From the NCBI RefSeq assembly GCF_014203605.1, contig NZ_JACHJJ010000017.1:47192-111191 (forward strand): a stretch of DNA of 64,000 nt, in the 5' to 3' direction. This document shows positions 38,829 to 47,905 of the stretch, in pieces. This stretch comes from Thiemannella venezuelensis (lineage in GTDB: Bacteria > Actinomycetota > Actinomycetes > Streptosporangiales > Streptosporangiaceae). The position numbers and the translations under genes were made by a program. Position 1 is the first letter of the stretch, and each line of letters begins with the position of its first letter. The notes beneath the pieces are model-generated. The model made no database searches, was not told the DNA's origin, and saw only the letters and a program-made list of their open reading frames with translations.

Positions 38829-40645
38829 CGGAACGGCCTCTCCTGGCGCCTCCCCCGGCAGGACCCTCCGCACCGGGCTCCCCCGCGCCCGGCCTCTCCG
38901 CGCCGGACCCCTTCCCGGCCGAGCGGCTCCCGGCCGCCTCCGGGCAACCGCGCGTCCGCCTCAACGACCACGGCTCGCTCACGCCGCCCGAGCTCGGGGC
39001 CTGGACGCCGAGCCGTACGGTCAGCGTCGTCATCCCCGCCCACCGCTGCCAGGAGACCCTCGACCTGACGCTCGCGGCGCTCGCGGGGCAGAGCTACCCG
39101 GCGCACCTGACCGAGGTGATCGTCGTGGACGACGGCGGCGGGCCCGCCCTGCGGCTGGGTGAGATCCGCCCCGAGAACACCCGGATCATCCCCAGCCGCC
39201 CGGGCGGCTGGGGCCGCGCCTGGGCCTGCCAGACCGGCGCCGACGCGGCCGGGGGCGAGGTGGTCCACTGGCTGGACGCCGACATGGTGCCCTTCCGCGA
39301 GCACGTCGAGGCCCAGCTCCGCTGGCACCACCTCGCCGACTACCTCGTGGTGCTCGGCTCGCTCAGGTTCGTCGACCTGGCCGCCGGCCTGCCGGCGGCG
39401 CAGGAGGTGCACGACGCGGTCGCGGGCGGCTGGGCGGAGAAGCTCTTCGCGTGGCAGGCCACCGAGCCGCACGGCTGGGTCGAGGAGTTCCTCGCGAACA
39501 CCGGCGACCTGCGGGACTGCCCGATCGACGCCTACAACGTGCACTGCGGGGCCACCGCCTCGGTCTCCGCCCGGCTGCTGCGGGCGGCGGGAGGCATGGA
39601 CGTCTCCCTGGTCCTGGGCGAGGACACCGAGCTCGGCTACCGGCTCTCCCAGCAGGGCGCGGTGTTCGTCCCCGACTCCCGGGCACGGAGCTGGCACCTC
39701 GGGCTGCACACCGTCGGCACGCGCGAGGCCGAGGTCAAGCGGCACAACTGGCCGCTGCTCGCCGAGCGGGTCCCGGAGCTGCGCTGGCTGCGGACCCATC
39801 CCAGCCGCCGCAGGCTGGTGCCGTACGTGGACGTGGTGGTGGACGCCGCCGGCGCCCGCTACGAGGACGTCCGCGCGACGGTGGACGGCGTGCTGGCCTC
39901 GACGCTGCCCGACGTCGCCGTGACGCTCACCGGCCCCTGGGGCACGCTCACCGCCGAACGCCGCTCCCCGCTCGACGACCCGCTGCTCGACCTGCGGCTG
40001 GCCCGCGCCACCTACGAGCACGACGGCCGGGTCTCCTTCGCCGAGGAGGCGGGCGGGGACTCCGCGCCCGCGATGTTCCGCCTCCTGATCCCGGCCGGCT
40101 GGGTGCCGGGCCGAGACAGCCTGCGGCGGCTGACCGCGGAGGCGGACACCGACTGCGCGGGCGTGCTCGACATCGTCCTGGACGGCCACGACGACCTGGT
40201 GACGGCCCGGCTGGAGCGGACGGCGGCGATGACCCGTGCCCGGTTCCTCGCCGCCGAGGGGGAGGACCCGGACGACGTGGTGCACGCGACGTTCGGCACC
40301 CGCTGGACCAGCGGGGAGGCCTGGGACATCCTCCCGGCCCCGGCCGCCGAGAAGCCCAGCACCTCGCGCCCGAACGCCGAGACCGACCGGCTCCGGGGCG
40401 AGGTGGCGCGGTGGAAGGCCGAGGCCGCCAGGTGGAAGGCCGCCTCCGCCGAGCATCGCAGGCAGAGCGCGGAGTGGAAGGCCGAGGCCGCCAAGTGGCG
40501 CCGGTCGGCCGTGCAGTGGCGGCGCGAACTGGCCCAGCTGCGCAGGCTCCGGCACCGCTGGCGGCGCAGGCTCACCGAGCACGCCCCGTTCCTGCGCGCC
40601 GTCGGCAGGACCGTGCGCCGGTCCCGGACCGCCGATGAGGGCTGA
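38825..40645 (+). CDS. GT2-family glycosyltransferase (type A) with C-terminal coiled coil
   Basis: 606 residues. The GTG at 38825 overlaps the stop of the previous gene (GTGA), so translation is coupled. After a Pro-rich leader (about 1-40) comes RLNDHGSLTPPELGAWTPS, the type A opening block, then VSVVIPAHRCQ, the DAD motif at 151-153 and GEDTELGYRLSQ. The C-terminus is a long basic coiled coil with repeated WKAEAAKW-like units (about 510-580). Closest relatives within the window are the genes at 31307 and 27505. Its coupling to type B genes on both sides repeats the A-B pairing seen on the minus strand. Confidence 0.87.
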   Translation: MTERPLLAPPPAGPSAPGSPAPGLSAPDPFPAERLPAASGQPRVRLNDHGSLTPPELGAWTPSRTVSVVIPAHRCQETLDLTLAALAGQSYPAHLTEVIVVDDGGGPALRLGEIRPENTRIIPSRPGGWGRAWACQTGADAAGGEVVHWLDADMVPFREHVEAQLRWHHLADYLVVLGSLRFVDLAAGLPAAQEVHDAVAGGWAEKLFAWQATEPHGWVEEFLANTGDLRDCPIDAYNVHCGATASVSARLLRAAGGMDVSLVLGEDTELGYRLSQQGAVFVPDSRARSWHLGLHTVGTREAEVKRHNWPLLAERVPELRWLRTHPSRRRLVPYVDVVVDAAGARYEDVRATVDGVLASTLPDVAVTLTGPWGTLTAERRSPLDDPLLDLRLARATYEHDGRVSFAEEAGGDSAPAMFRLLIPAGWVPGRDSLRRLTAEADTDCAGVLDIVLDGHDDLVTARLERTAAMTRARFLAAEGEDPDDVVHATFGTRWTSGEAWDILPAPAAEKPSTSRPNAETDRLRGEVARWKAEAARWKAASAEHRRQSAEWKAEAAKWRRSAVQWRRELAQLRRLRHRWRRRLTEHAPFLRAVGRTVRRSRTADEG

Positions 40646-42290
40646 GGTCCGGGCCGCGATCGACGAGGTGCTCGTCCCCTCCCGGCTGGCGAGCGCCCTG
40701 GTGGCCTGCGCGGGTCTCCCCCTCCCCGCCGAGACCGTGGGCCCCCTCCCGCCCACCGCCCTCCTGCTCGACCTCGACCGTCCGCAGGAGGTCCCCTCCC
40801 TGGTGGACGGGGTGGCGGTGATCGTCAGGACTCCCGCGGACCTGCGCCGGATCGCCGCGGACCCGCCCCGGCTGCCCTCGGCCCGGCTGCTGGTGGTGCA
40901 CGTCGTGGAGGCCCCGCCGTGGCAGGGCCCGCCCTCCCCCGAGGCCGGATCCGGCTTCGCCACCCGGGCGCTGGACTCCCTCCGGCTGGCCGCGCACGGC
41001 GCGTCCGGCTGGATCGCCGAGGCGCACTTCCGGGTGCCCGTCCCGGTCGCGGGCGTGCTGGCCTCGATGGCGGGCGCCCCGGCCCCGCGGAGGAGCGGCC
41101 CCGTACTGCGGGCGGGCGAGCGGCCGTCCCGCCCCGCCCCCTCCGTGGACGAGCTGGTGGTCAACCCCGTCGGGTTCTCGGCCGCGCCGGAGCTGGGCGT
41201 CGCCGATCTCGTACGGCGGGCGGACCGCTGGGAGGTCGTGCTCGACGGGGAACCGGTGGCGGCGTTCTCCGGGCCGGTCACCGACGTGGACGTGGCCGGA
41301 CTCCGCCCGCTGCGCGCCGTACGCGTCCACTGGCCCGCCCGGGACACCGCCGGCCCGGCTCGGACGCGCACGGAACCGGGAGCGTCCGGCGGCCCCGATC
41401 CCGCGGACGTCGCCGTGGCGCTGGCCGCCGCCGGGGTGCCGCTGCTCACCCGGCGGATCCCCGAGGAGGCCCGCTCCGCGCTCGGCGGGGAGACCGCCCG
41501 CCTGGCCGAGGCCGCCACCCCCGAGCTGCTCGCCGACGACCTCCGCCGCGAGGAGCACAGCATCGCGCTGCGCCGTACCGCGCTGCTCGCGCACGGCCGG
41601 CGCGCCCCGGCCCGCCCCCCGAGGATCTCGGTGCTGCTGACCACCCGGCGGCCGGAGATGCTGGAGTTCGCCCTCTCCCAGATCGCCCGCCAGCGCCTGG
41701 CCGACGTCGAGGTGGTGATCGCCGCCCACGGCTTCTCCCCCGCCTCGGTCCCCGGCGCGGGGCCGTACCCCGTGACCGTGGTCGAGGCGGACGCGGCGAC
41801 GCCGTTCGGCGAGGTGCTCAACCTGGCCGCCGCCCGCGCGTCCGGCGACTACCTCGCCAAATGGGACGACGACGACTGGTACGGCCCGCACCACCTGGCC
41901 GACCTGCACCTGGCCCGCCTCTACACCGGGGCCGAGGTCACCGGAACGCCCGCCGAGCTGTTCTACCTGCAGGAGGCCGACACGACCGTCCGCCACCGGT
42001 GGGCCAGCGAGACCTGGCAGCCCTTCGTCTCCGGAGGCACGATCTTCATGCCCCGCGACGTGTTCGGCGCGGTGGGAGGTTTCCGGCCGATCTCCCGGAC
42101 GGTCGACGGGCAGTTCCTGGCCGCCGTACGGCAGGCGGACGCGCGGATCTACCAGGCCCACGGCCTCGGCTTCCTGATCCGCCGGGCGGATCCCGCCCGC
42201 CACACCTGGCGGGAACCGGTCGAGTGGTTCCTGGACCAGGCCGTCGGCCGCTGGCCCGGCTTCCGCCCGACCGCCACCCTCACCGGCTGA
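40635..42290 (+). CDS. GT2-family glycosyltransferase (type B)
   Basis: 551 residues from ATG 40635, which overlaps the previous gene by 11 bases. The N-terminal domain resembles that of the gene at 36852, including ELVVNPVGFSAAPELG near 175-190. The GT-A domain starts ISVLLTTRRPEM and carries KWDDDDWYGP from residue 409. Sequence similarity along the whole length to 36852, and over the catalytic part to 32941, points to duplication within the island. It is the last gene of the operon beginning at 36314 and ends in a hairpin shared with the convergent deacetylase gene. Confidence 0.87.
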   Translation: MRAEVRAAIDEVLVPSRLASALVACAGLPLPAETVGPLPPTALLLDLDRPQEVPSLVDGVAVIVRTPADLRRIAADPPRLPSARLLVVHVVEAPPWQGPPSPEAGSGFATRALDSLRLAAHGASGWIAEAHFRVPVPVAGVLASMAGAPAPRRSGPVLRAGERPSRPAPSVDELVVNPVGFSAAPELGVADLVRRADRWEVVLDGEPVAAFSGPVTDVDVAGLRPLRAVRVHWPARDTAGPARTRTEPGASGGPDPADVAVALAAAGVPLLTRRIPEEARSALGGETARLAEAATPELLADDLRREEHSIALRRTALLAHGRRAPARPPRISVLLTTRRPEMLEFALSQIARQRLADVEVVIAAHGFSPASVPGAGPYPVTVVEADAATPFGEVLNLAAARASGDYLAKWDDDDWYGPHHLADLHLARLYTGAEVTGTPAELFYLQEADTTVRHRWASETWQPFVSGGTIFMPRDVFGAVGGFRPISRTVDGQFLAAVRQADARIYQAHGLGFLIRRADPARHTWREPVEWFLDQAVGRWPGFRPTATLTG

Positions 42291-42307
42291 CCGGACCGCC
42301 CGGTCAG
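42287..42307. terminator. Hairpin between convergent GT2 and deacetylase genes
   Basis: CTGACCGG, loop ACCGC, CCGGTCAG: an 8-bp perfect stem spanning both stop codons. It is a plausible bidirectional terminator but has no T-run. Confidence 0.45.
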
Positions 42308-43116
42308 GGGACGGGGGGAACCGGCCTGACCGCGGGGTCGAAGGCGGCGGCGAAGGGTTTCACGGTCGTGCCGCGGCTCTTGCGGGTGGCCAGCCAGTCG
42401 AGGAAGTCGCCCAGGACCTCCGGGGATGTCGAGTAGACGCCGCAGTCGTCGCAGACGCGGTGGAGCACCAGCGGGAGCAGCCCGCCGCCGCCCTTCTCGG
42501 CGTTGTAGACCTGCTGCTTGAGCTGGCGCAGCACGGTGGTGTCGCGGACCGAGCCGGGGGTGCGGACCCGGAAGGGGTTGCGCGGCGGGAGGGTTTCGGC
42601 GGCCGGGCAGGCGGGGCAGTCCCACAGCCGCAGGCCGCCGACCGTGCGGGCCGCGGTGTAGCCGCACTGCCGGGCCGTACGCATGGCGTCGGTGTCGACC
42701 GCGCCGAACGGGTAGGCCAGCGTGGTGACCCGGTGTCCCATGGCCAGCAGCGCCCTGCGGTCCTCGCAGATCTGCTCGCGCTGGCGCTCGGGCGTCAGCT
42801 CGGTCAGGCGGGTGTGGTCGAGCGTGTGCCCGCCGATCTCGTGGCCGGCCTTCGCGATGGCCGCCAGCTGGCGCCGGGTCAGCTTGCGCTCGTCGCCCAG
42901 GGTGGCGCTGTTGACGTAGAAGGTGCCCCGCATGCCCCGCTCCTGCAGCATGCGCGCGGCCAGCACGTGGGTGGCGTCCCCGTCGTCGAAGGTGAGGGAG
43001 ACGATCACTCCCCGCTTCTCCGGTGCCCCGGCGCCCGAGGCGTGAGCGGGGGCCGCGGAGACGAGGAGCAGGATCAGCGCCGTCAGTGCCCCTGTCGCGT
43101 GTCTGGGGGTCTTCAC
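42304..43116 (-). CDS. Secreted polysaccharide deacetylase (NodB/CE4)
   Basis: 270 residues from GTG 43116. Residues 1-26 are a signal peptide (hydrophobic LTALILLLVSAAPAHA). The CE4 domain has the metal-binding motif TFDDGD (Asp44, Asp45) and HTLDH (His97, His101), so a zinc-type deacetylase of an N-acetylated glycan is expected outside the membrane. AAGGGA lies somewhat far upstream, so the start is moderately sure; an in-frame ATG at 43200 is possible but breaks the signal-peptide pattern. It is next to the glycosyltransferase operon and probably modifies the glycan made there. Confidence 0.88.
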   Translation of the reverse strand: MKTPRHATGALTALILLLVSAAPAHASGAGAPEKRGVIVSLTFDDGDATHVLAARMLQERGMRGTFYVNSATLGDERKLTRRQLAAIAKAGHEIGGHTLDHTRLTELTPERQREQICEDRRALLAMGHRVTTLAYPFGAVDTDAMRTARQCGYTAARTVGGLRLWDCPACPAAETLPPRNPFRVRTPGSVRDTTVLRQLKQQVYNAEKGGGGLLPLVLHRVCDDCGVYSTSPEVLGDFLDWLATRKSRGTTVKPFAAAFDPAVRPVPPVP

Positions 43117-43349
43117 GTCGGAGGCGTCCCTTCTGGGCCGCGCGCAGGCGGCCGGCCCGGGAACCGGTGGGCCTGCCTGGCAGGGTCGGCGGTACAGCAA
43201 AGCACCATACCGACATATGACCTACTCCTGGTGATTTCCCTACCAACCCAGATGGTCTGGAAGTTCCGGCCGACCGGCCGCCGGAAGCGCGGACAGTCGG
43301 ACCCGTCCGGCGGAGCGGACACCCGGACTCGCCCGGCGGAGCGGACACG
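43117..43349 (-). promoter_or_regulatory. Deacetylase upstream region
   Basis: This stretch between hom and the deacetylase gene has no credible gene. It holds the deacetylase promoter and a 16-bp direct repeat (CCGGCGGAGCGGACAC at 43307-43322 and 43333-43348, period 26) just before the hom terminator. Confidence 0.4.
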
Positions 43350-43391
43350 CGGACGGCCTCCGCGCGTGCCGTCACGCGCGGAGGCCGTCCG
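43350..43391 (-). terminator. Strong hairpin terminator of lysA-hom
   Basis: An uninterrupted 19-bp stem (43350-43368 with 43373-43391, loop CCGT) begins 24 bases past the hom stop codon. It is one of the longest perfect stems in the window, though there is no clear T-run. Confidence 0.75.
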
Positions 43392-43414
43392 TCAGGGATG
43401 CCCTCGGCCGGGGT

Positions 43415-44725
43415 CTACGAGGCGTCCTCGCCCTCGACGCGCATGACGCTCACCACGTCGCGCACGATGTCCAGCTCGCGCAGGCTCTCGATCGTCGCCG
43501 AGAGCGCCGCGTCGCTGGCCCGGTGGGTGACCAGGACGAGCTGCGCGTCGGCGCCGAGCCCCTCCTGGCGGACGGTCTGGATGGAGACGTCCTGCTTGGC
43601 GAACATGTCGGCGACCCGGGCGAGCACGCCCGGCTTGTCGGCGACGTCCAGGGAGACGTGGTAGCGGGTGACGGTCTCGCCCATCGGGTGCACGGTCAGG
43701 TCGGCGTAGGTCGACTCCTCGGGGCCGCGCGTGCCGGCCAGCCGGTTGCGGCCCACCGCCACGATGTCGCCCAGCACCGCGCTCGCGGTCGGCGCGCCGC
43801 CCGCGCCCGCGCCGTAGAACATGAGCTGACCGGCGGACCCGGCCTCGACGAAGACCGCGTTGTAGGCCTCGCGGACCCCGGCCAGCGGGTGCGTCCTGGG
43901 GATCATCGCCGGGTGCACCCGGACCCCGAAGGAGCGTCCGTCCTCCGCGCGCGCGCAGATCGCCAGCAGCTTGATGACGTAGCCCATCGCCTTGGCGCTG
44001 GCCACGTCCGCCGCGGTGATCTCGGTGATGCCCTCGCGGTGCACGTCGGCGGCCGTCACCCGGCTGTGGAAGGCGATCCCGGCCAGGATCGCGGCCTTGG
44101 CCGCGGCGTCGAAGCCCTCCACGTCGGCCGTGGGGTCGGCCTCGGCGTAGCCCAGCGCCTGGGCCTCCTCCAGCGCGTCGGAGAACGAGGCCCCGGAGGA
44201 GTCCATCTTGTCGAGGATGTAGTTGGTGGTGCCGTTGACGATGCCGAGCACGCGGTGCACGTGGTCACCGGCCAGGGACTCCCGCAGCGGCCGGATCAGC
44301 GGGATCGCGCCCGCGACGGCGGCCTCGAAGTACAGGTCCACCGCGTTCTCGCGGGCGGCGGCGTGGATCGTCGCGCCGTCCTCGGCCAGCAGCGCCTTGT
44401 TGGCGCTGACGATCGACTTGCCGCTGTTCATCGCGGCCAGGAGGAGCGAGCGGGCGGGCTCGATGCCGCCGATCACCTCGACGACGATGTCGACGTCGTC
44501 CCGGGTCACCAGCGCCTCGGCGTCGGTGGTGAGCAGCGCGGGGTCCACGTCGATGTCGCGGGCCCGGCCCAGCCGCCGTACGGCCACGCCCGCCAGTTCG
44601 AGCGGGGCCCCGATCCGGGCGGCGAGGTCGGCCGACTGCTCGCGCATGAGCCGGATCACCTGGGAGCCGACCACGCCGCAGCCGAGGAGCGCGACTTTCA
44701 GCGGTTTGCCTGAGGTCTGTTTCAC
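43415..44725 (-). CDS. hom: Homoserine dehydrogenase
   Basis: Reduces aspartate semialdehyde to homoserine with NAD(P)H. The 436 residues are the actinobacterial form with a C-terminal ACT domain (about 355-430), the usual site of threonine feedback. The dinucleotide loop is [11 protein letters not shown] (13-23), and the catalytic region includes [11 protein letters not shown] and [16 protein letters not shown]. The GTG at 44725 overlaps the lysA stop (GTGA), so the two are coupled. Confidence 0.97.
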   Translation of the reverse strand: MKQTSGKPLKVALLGCGVVGSQVIRLMREQSADLAARIGAPLELAGVAVRRLGRARDIDVDPALLTTDAEALVTRDDVDIVVEVIGGIEPARSLLLAAMNSGKSIVSANKALLAEDGATIHAAARENAVDLYFEAAVAGAIPLIRPLRESLAGDHVHRVLGIVNGTTNYILDKMDSSGASFSDALEEAQALGYAEADPTADVEGFDAAAKAAILAGIAFHSRVTAADVHREGITEITAADVASAKAMGYVIKLLAICARAEDGRSFGVRVHPAMIPRTHPLAGVREAYNAVFVEAGSAGQLMFYGAGAGGAPTASAVLGDIVAVGRNRLAGTRGPEESTYADLTVHPMGETVTRYHVSLDVADKPGVLARVADMFAKQDVSIQTVRQEGLGADAQLVLVTHRASDAALSATIESLRELDIVRDVVSVMRVEGEDAS

Positions 44726-46104
44726 AGCTGCCCTCTCAACAGGTCGTCCTCGGTCTCCCGGCGGACGATCACACGGGACGCTCCGTCCTTGACCGCGACC
44801 ACGGCGGGCTTGGGGAGGTAGTTGTAGTTGCTGGCGAGCGAGCGGCAGTAGGCCCCGGTGCCCGCGACGGCGATCAGGTCGCCGGTGGCGAGGTCCTCGG
44901 GGAGCCAGAGGTCACGGATGACCATGTCGCCGCTCTCGCAGTGCTTGCCGACCAGGCGGGAGAGCATCGGCCCGGCGGCGCTCTCCCGGGAGGCGAGGCG
45001 GGCGGTGTACTCGGCGCCGTAGAGGGCGGTGCGGACGTTGTCGCTCATGCCGCCGTCGACGCTGACGTAGGTGCGCAGCCCCTCGACGTCCTTGATCGTG
45101 CCGACCTCGTAGAGCGTCACGCCGGCGAGCCCGGCGATGGCCCTCCCGGGCTCGACGGTGAGCTTGGGCACCGGCAGGCCGGCGGTCTCGGCCACCCGGG
45201 TGACGATCTCGCGCAGGCTGTCGGCGATCACCTTCACGTCGATCGTCTCGTCGCCCTCGACGTAGGCGATGCCGTACCCGCCGCCCAGGTCGAGCTCGGG
45301 CAGGACGACGCCGTGCTCCTCCTTGATCTGCACCATCAGCTTGGCCAGGCGGCTCGCGGCCACCTCGAACCCGGCGGTGTCGGTGATCTGCGACCCGATG
45401 TGGGAGTGCAGGCCGACCAGCTCCAGCTGGGGCAGGGCGAGGATGCGGCGGGCGGCCTCGGCCGCGGCGCCGCTGTTCAGCGAGAGGCCGAACTTCTGGT
45501 CGTCGTGGGCGGTGGCGATGAACTCGTGGGTGTGCGCCTCGACGCCCACGGTCACCCGGATCATGACCTTGGGCCGCCTGCCGTGCCGTTCGGCCAGGAA
45601 GCCGAGGCGGGCGATCTCCTCGAAGGAGTCGACCACGATGTGCCCGACGCCGACCTCGACGGCCCGCTCCAGCTCGGCGGGCGACTTGTTGTTGCCGTGC
45701 ATGGTGATGCGCTCGGGCGGGAAGCCGACGCTCAGCGCGACGGCGAGCTCGCCGGCGCTGCACACGTCGAGGCCGAGGCCCTCCTGCATGATCCAGCGGG
45801 CGGCCTCGCGGCAGAGGAAGGCCTTGCCCGCGTAGTGGACCTCGCCGTCGGCGAACGCGGACCGGTAGTCGTGGCAGCGGGAGCGGAAGTCCTCCTCGTC
45901 GACCACGTAGAGGGGGGTGCCGTGCTCGGCCACCAGGTCCCTGACGTCCACTCCGCCGATCGTGATCGCGCCGCCGGAGCGGCCGGACGTTCGCGGCCAG
46001 ATCGTCGGGTCGAGTGTGTTCAGGTCGGCGGGCGCGTGCGGAGGACGGTCCTCGGGCAGCACCTCGGCATGCCGGTCACCGGCGGGGTGGACGAATCGAC
46101 TCAC
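44722..46104 (-). CDS. lysA: Diaminopimelate decarboxylase
   Basis: Final step of lysine synthesis: decarboxylates meso-diaminopimelate with PLP. The 460 residues have Lys94 in YAGKAFLC as the PLP lysine, the HSHIGSQI motif, and GHxCESGD-type substrate residues near the C-terminus (KHCESGDM). GTG 46104 was chosen because [12 protein letters not shown] resembles relatives; there is no ribosome binding site near it, so a leaderless message is possible, and ATG 46152 is an alternative. It is followed without a gap by hom. Confidence 0.95.
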   Translation of the reverse strand: MSRFVHPAGDRHAEVLPEDRPPHAPADLNTLDPTIWPRTSGRSGGAITIGGVDVRDLVAEHGTPLYVVDEEDFRSRCHDYRSAFADGEVHYAGKAFLCREAARWIMQEGLGLDVCSAGELAVALSVGFPPERITMHGNNKSPAELERAVEVGVGHIVVDSFEEIARLGFLAERHGRRPKVMIRVTVGVEAHTHEFIATAHDDQKFGLSLNSGAAAEAARRILALPQLELVGLHSHIGSQITDTAGFEVAASRLAKLMVQIKEEHGVVLPELDLGGGYGIAYVEGDETIDVKVIADSLREIVTRVAETAGLPVPKLTVEPGRAIAGLAGVTLYEVGTIKDVEGLRTYVSVDGGMSDNVRTALYGAEYTARLASRESAAGPMLSRLVGKHCESGDMVIRDLWLPEDLATGDLIAVAGTGAYCRSLASNYNYLPKPAVVAVKDGASRVIVRRETEDDLLRGQL

Positions 46105-46244
46105 CCGAAGGAGGCTATAGGACCGGCTGATCCCCATGGGACGGATGCCCATCTGGCGAGACGGGATCTTCCACGAACGCGCGAACTTTTCACGCTTCTG
46201 ACAACCTTTGCCGCATAATTTAGCGTTCTGTAGCCGTCTGACCG

Positions 46245-47075
46245 CTAAGAGACCTCCCTCTCCGGCGCCTTCCAGGTGTTGCAGTCCCCCACCGCGCCCG
46301 TCTTCTGCCCGCGCAGCATCCACCGGGCGCCGTTGCGCGGCGAGCCGTGCGACGCGCGGAGCGCGGAGGCCGCCTCCTCCGTCGCGCCCGTCTCCTCCCC
46401 GTCCGCCACCGCCCGGCGCAGGTCGTTGAGCAGGTACGGCCGCACGTCGCGCAGCGCCGCGGCGGCCAGGCAGTCGGCCTGCAGCTCCAGCCGCCGCGAC
46501 CAGGCCTCATCGAAGACCTCCGACCCGTCCCGTCCGGAGATGCCGACGAGCGTCTGGACGTGGTGGGCGTACTCGTGGGCGAGAGTGAACATCATCGGGA
46601 AGACCTCGCGCCGCTCCGGACCGTCCTCGACCAGGACGTTGACGACCCGGCCCTCACCGCAGTAGATCCCCGCCCAGTCGAGGTCCCCGGTCCCGCAGGC
46701 GGCCTCCTCCGGCGTGCCGACCAGCCGCACCTCCCCGGGGCTCTCGTAGTCGACCCCGGCGGGCTCCAGCGCGGCGGCCCACATGCGGTCCAGGCAGCGC
46801 GCCAGCGCGTTCAGCGTCGCGGCGGCGTCGGCCTCCAGGTCCTCCGGGAGGCCGGCGCAGCGGCCCCCGAGCGGACCGCTCTCCTCGTAGACGCGGGCGG
46901 CGGCCACCGCCGAGCGGGCCGAGCCGGGCTCGGTCCCGAGCAGGTCCCTCAGGTCGCCGCCCAGGTACAGCACCCCGCCGACGACGGCGGCGAAGACGAG
47001 GGCGACCGGCAGGATCCGCCGGACCACGCCGCGCCTCGGGGCCTCTTCCGGGGACCAGTCCCGCGGACCGCTCAC
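46245..47075 (-). CDS. Neutral zinc metallopeptidase, membrane-anchored
   Basis: 276 residues with one N-terminal membrane helix (about 20-38) and a zinc-peptidase domain. The zinc motif HEYAH is at 167-171, with the downstream [14 protein letters not shown] segment that supplies the third ligand in the YpfJ/Zn_peptidase family. Four cysteines outside the helix could make disulfides, in keeping with an external domain. It lies between nrtL and lysA with short spacers. The substrate is unknown. Confidence 0.85.
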   Translation of the reverse strand: MSGPRDWSPEEAPRRGVVRRILPVALVFAAVVGGVLYLGGDLRDLLGTEPGSARSAVAAARVYEESGPLGGRCAGLPEDLEADAAATLNALARCLDRMWAAALEPAGVDYESPGEVRLVGTPEEAACGTGDLDWAGIYCGEGRVVNVLVEDGPERREVFPMMFTLAHEYAHHVQTLVGISGRDGSEVFDEAWSRRLELQADCLAAAALRDVRPYLLNDLRRAVADGEETGATEEAASALRASHGSPRNGARWMLRGQKTGAVGDCNTWKAPEREVS

Positions 47076-47109
47076 TCGGTCTCCAAACGCCTGTTCTCCG
47101 GATAGGTCA

Positions 47110-47889
47110 TCACAATCTATCCGGCACCACCACGCCGACCGCGGCCGTCGCCTCGGCCAGCACGTCCCGCACGGCCCGCGCCAGCCGTACCCGGGCCACG
47201 TGCAGCGCCGACGGCTCCTCGTCCCCCGCCGGCAGCGCCGGGGCCCGCTCGAACGCGTCGTGGTAGGCCAGGGCCAACTGCTCGGCGTAGGCGGCCCACC
47301 CGGGGTCCCGGCTCGCCCGCCTGCCCTCCAGCTCCGCCAGGAGCCTGAGCACCGCCCGGTCGCGGCCGCCGTCCAGCAGCTCCGGCCGGAACTCCCCGGC
47401 CACGCCCAGCTCGGCCGCCCAGCGCTGTACGGCGACCGCCCGCGCGTGCGCGTAGCCGACCACGAAGCCCGGGTTGTCCCACGTCAGGGGAGAGTCCGCC
47501 CACGGCGCCCGCCCGTCCCGCGCCGCCGCGCCCGCGCCGCGGTGCGGGCCGATCTCCTCCACCAGTTCCCCGGGCACGGCGACCACGATCTCCAGGAAGC
47601 CGTTGGCACGCACCCGCACGGCCGCAACCCCGGGCAGCGCGCGCAGCCTCCCGGCCAGCTCCTGCGGCGGCTCGCCCCGCCGCAGGGCGGCCGGGGAGAC
47701 GTAGCACGCCTCGGTCTCCCACGTCCCCTGCGGCGCCGGCGGCGCCCCGAGGACCTCGCCGAGCCGGCCGGGGGTGCCGAGCCAGCCGGGGGTGCCGCGG
47801 CGCCCGGCGGGCGGGGCCTGACCGCCCCCGCCCCCGTCACCGCCCCCGTCACCGCCCATGGCCGGCCGGACCCGGCCGCCCTCCCCCAC
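47110..47889 (-). CDS. nrtL: ArgS-related anticodon-binding protein NrtL
   Basis: 259 residues. A Gly/Pro-rich N-terminus (about 1-60) is followed by a partial arginyl-tRNA-synthetase N-terminal (Add-like) domain with LRALPGVAAVRVRANGFLEI, and then a DALR-type anticodon-binding helical domain (about 140-259). The catalytic Rossmann core with HIGH and KMSKS motifs is absent, so it cannot charge tRNA. NCBI annotates such actinobacterial proteins as NrtL; their role is unproven. In many actinomycetes it, or full argS, stands upstream of lysA, as here. Confidence 0.85.
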   Translation of the reverse strand: MGEGGRVRPAMGGDGGGDGGGGGQAPPAGRRGTPGWLGTPGRLGEVLGAPPAPQGTWETEACYVSPAALRRGEPPQELAGRLRALPGVAAVRVRANGFLEIVVAVPGELVEEIGPHRGAGAAARDGRAPWADSPLTWDNPGFVVGYAHARAVAVQRWAAELGVAGEFRPELLDGGRDRAVLRLLAELEGRRASRDPGWAAYAEQLALAYHDAFERAPALPAGDEEPSALHVARVRLARAVRDVLAEATAAVGVVVPDRL

Positions 47890-47905
47890 AGCCGTCCGGA
47901 CCCGG

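Noticed and set aside
36944..40645. A 1233-residue protein spanning two plus-strand glycosyltransferase genes
   Set aside because: The upstream part is a shifted frame of the 36852 gene; the type A enzyme starts at GTG 38825.
46105..46323. A longer lysA product (533 residues)
   Set aside because: The extra N-terminal residues are unlike any lysA and run into the metallopeptidase gene.
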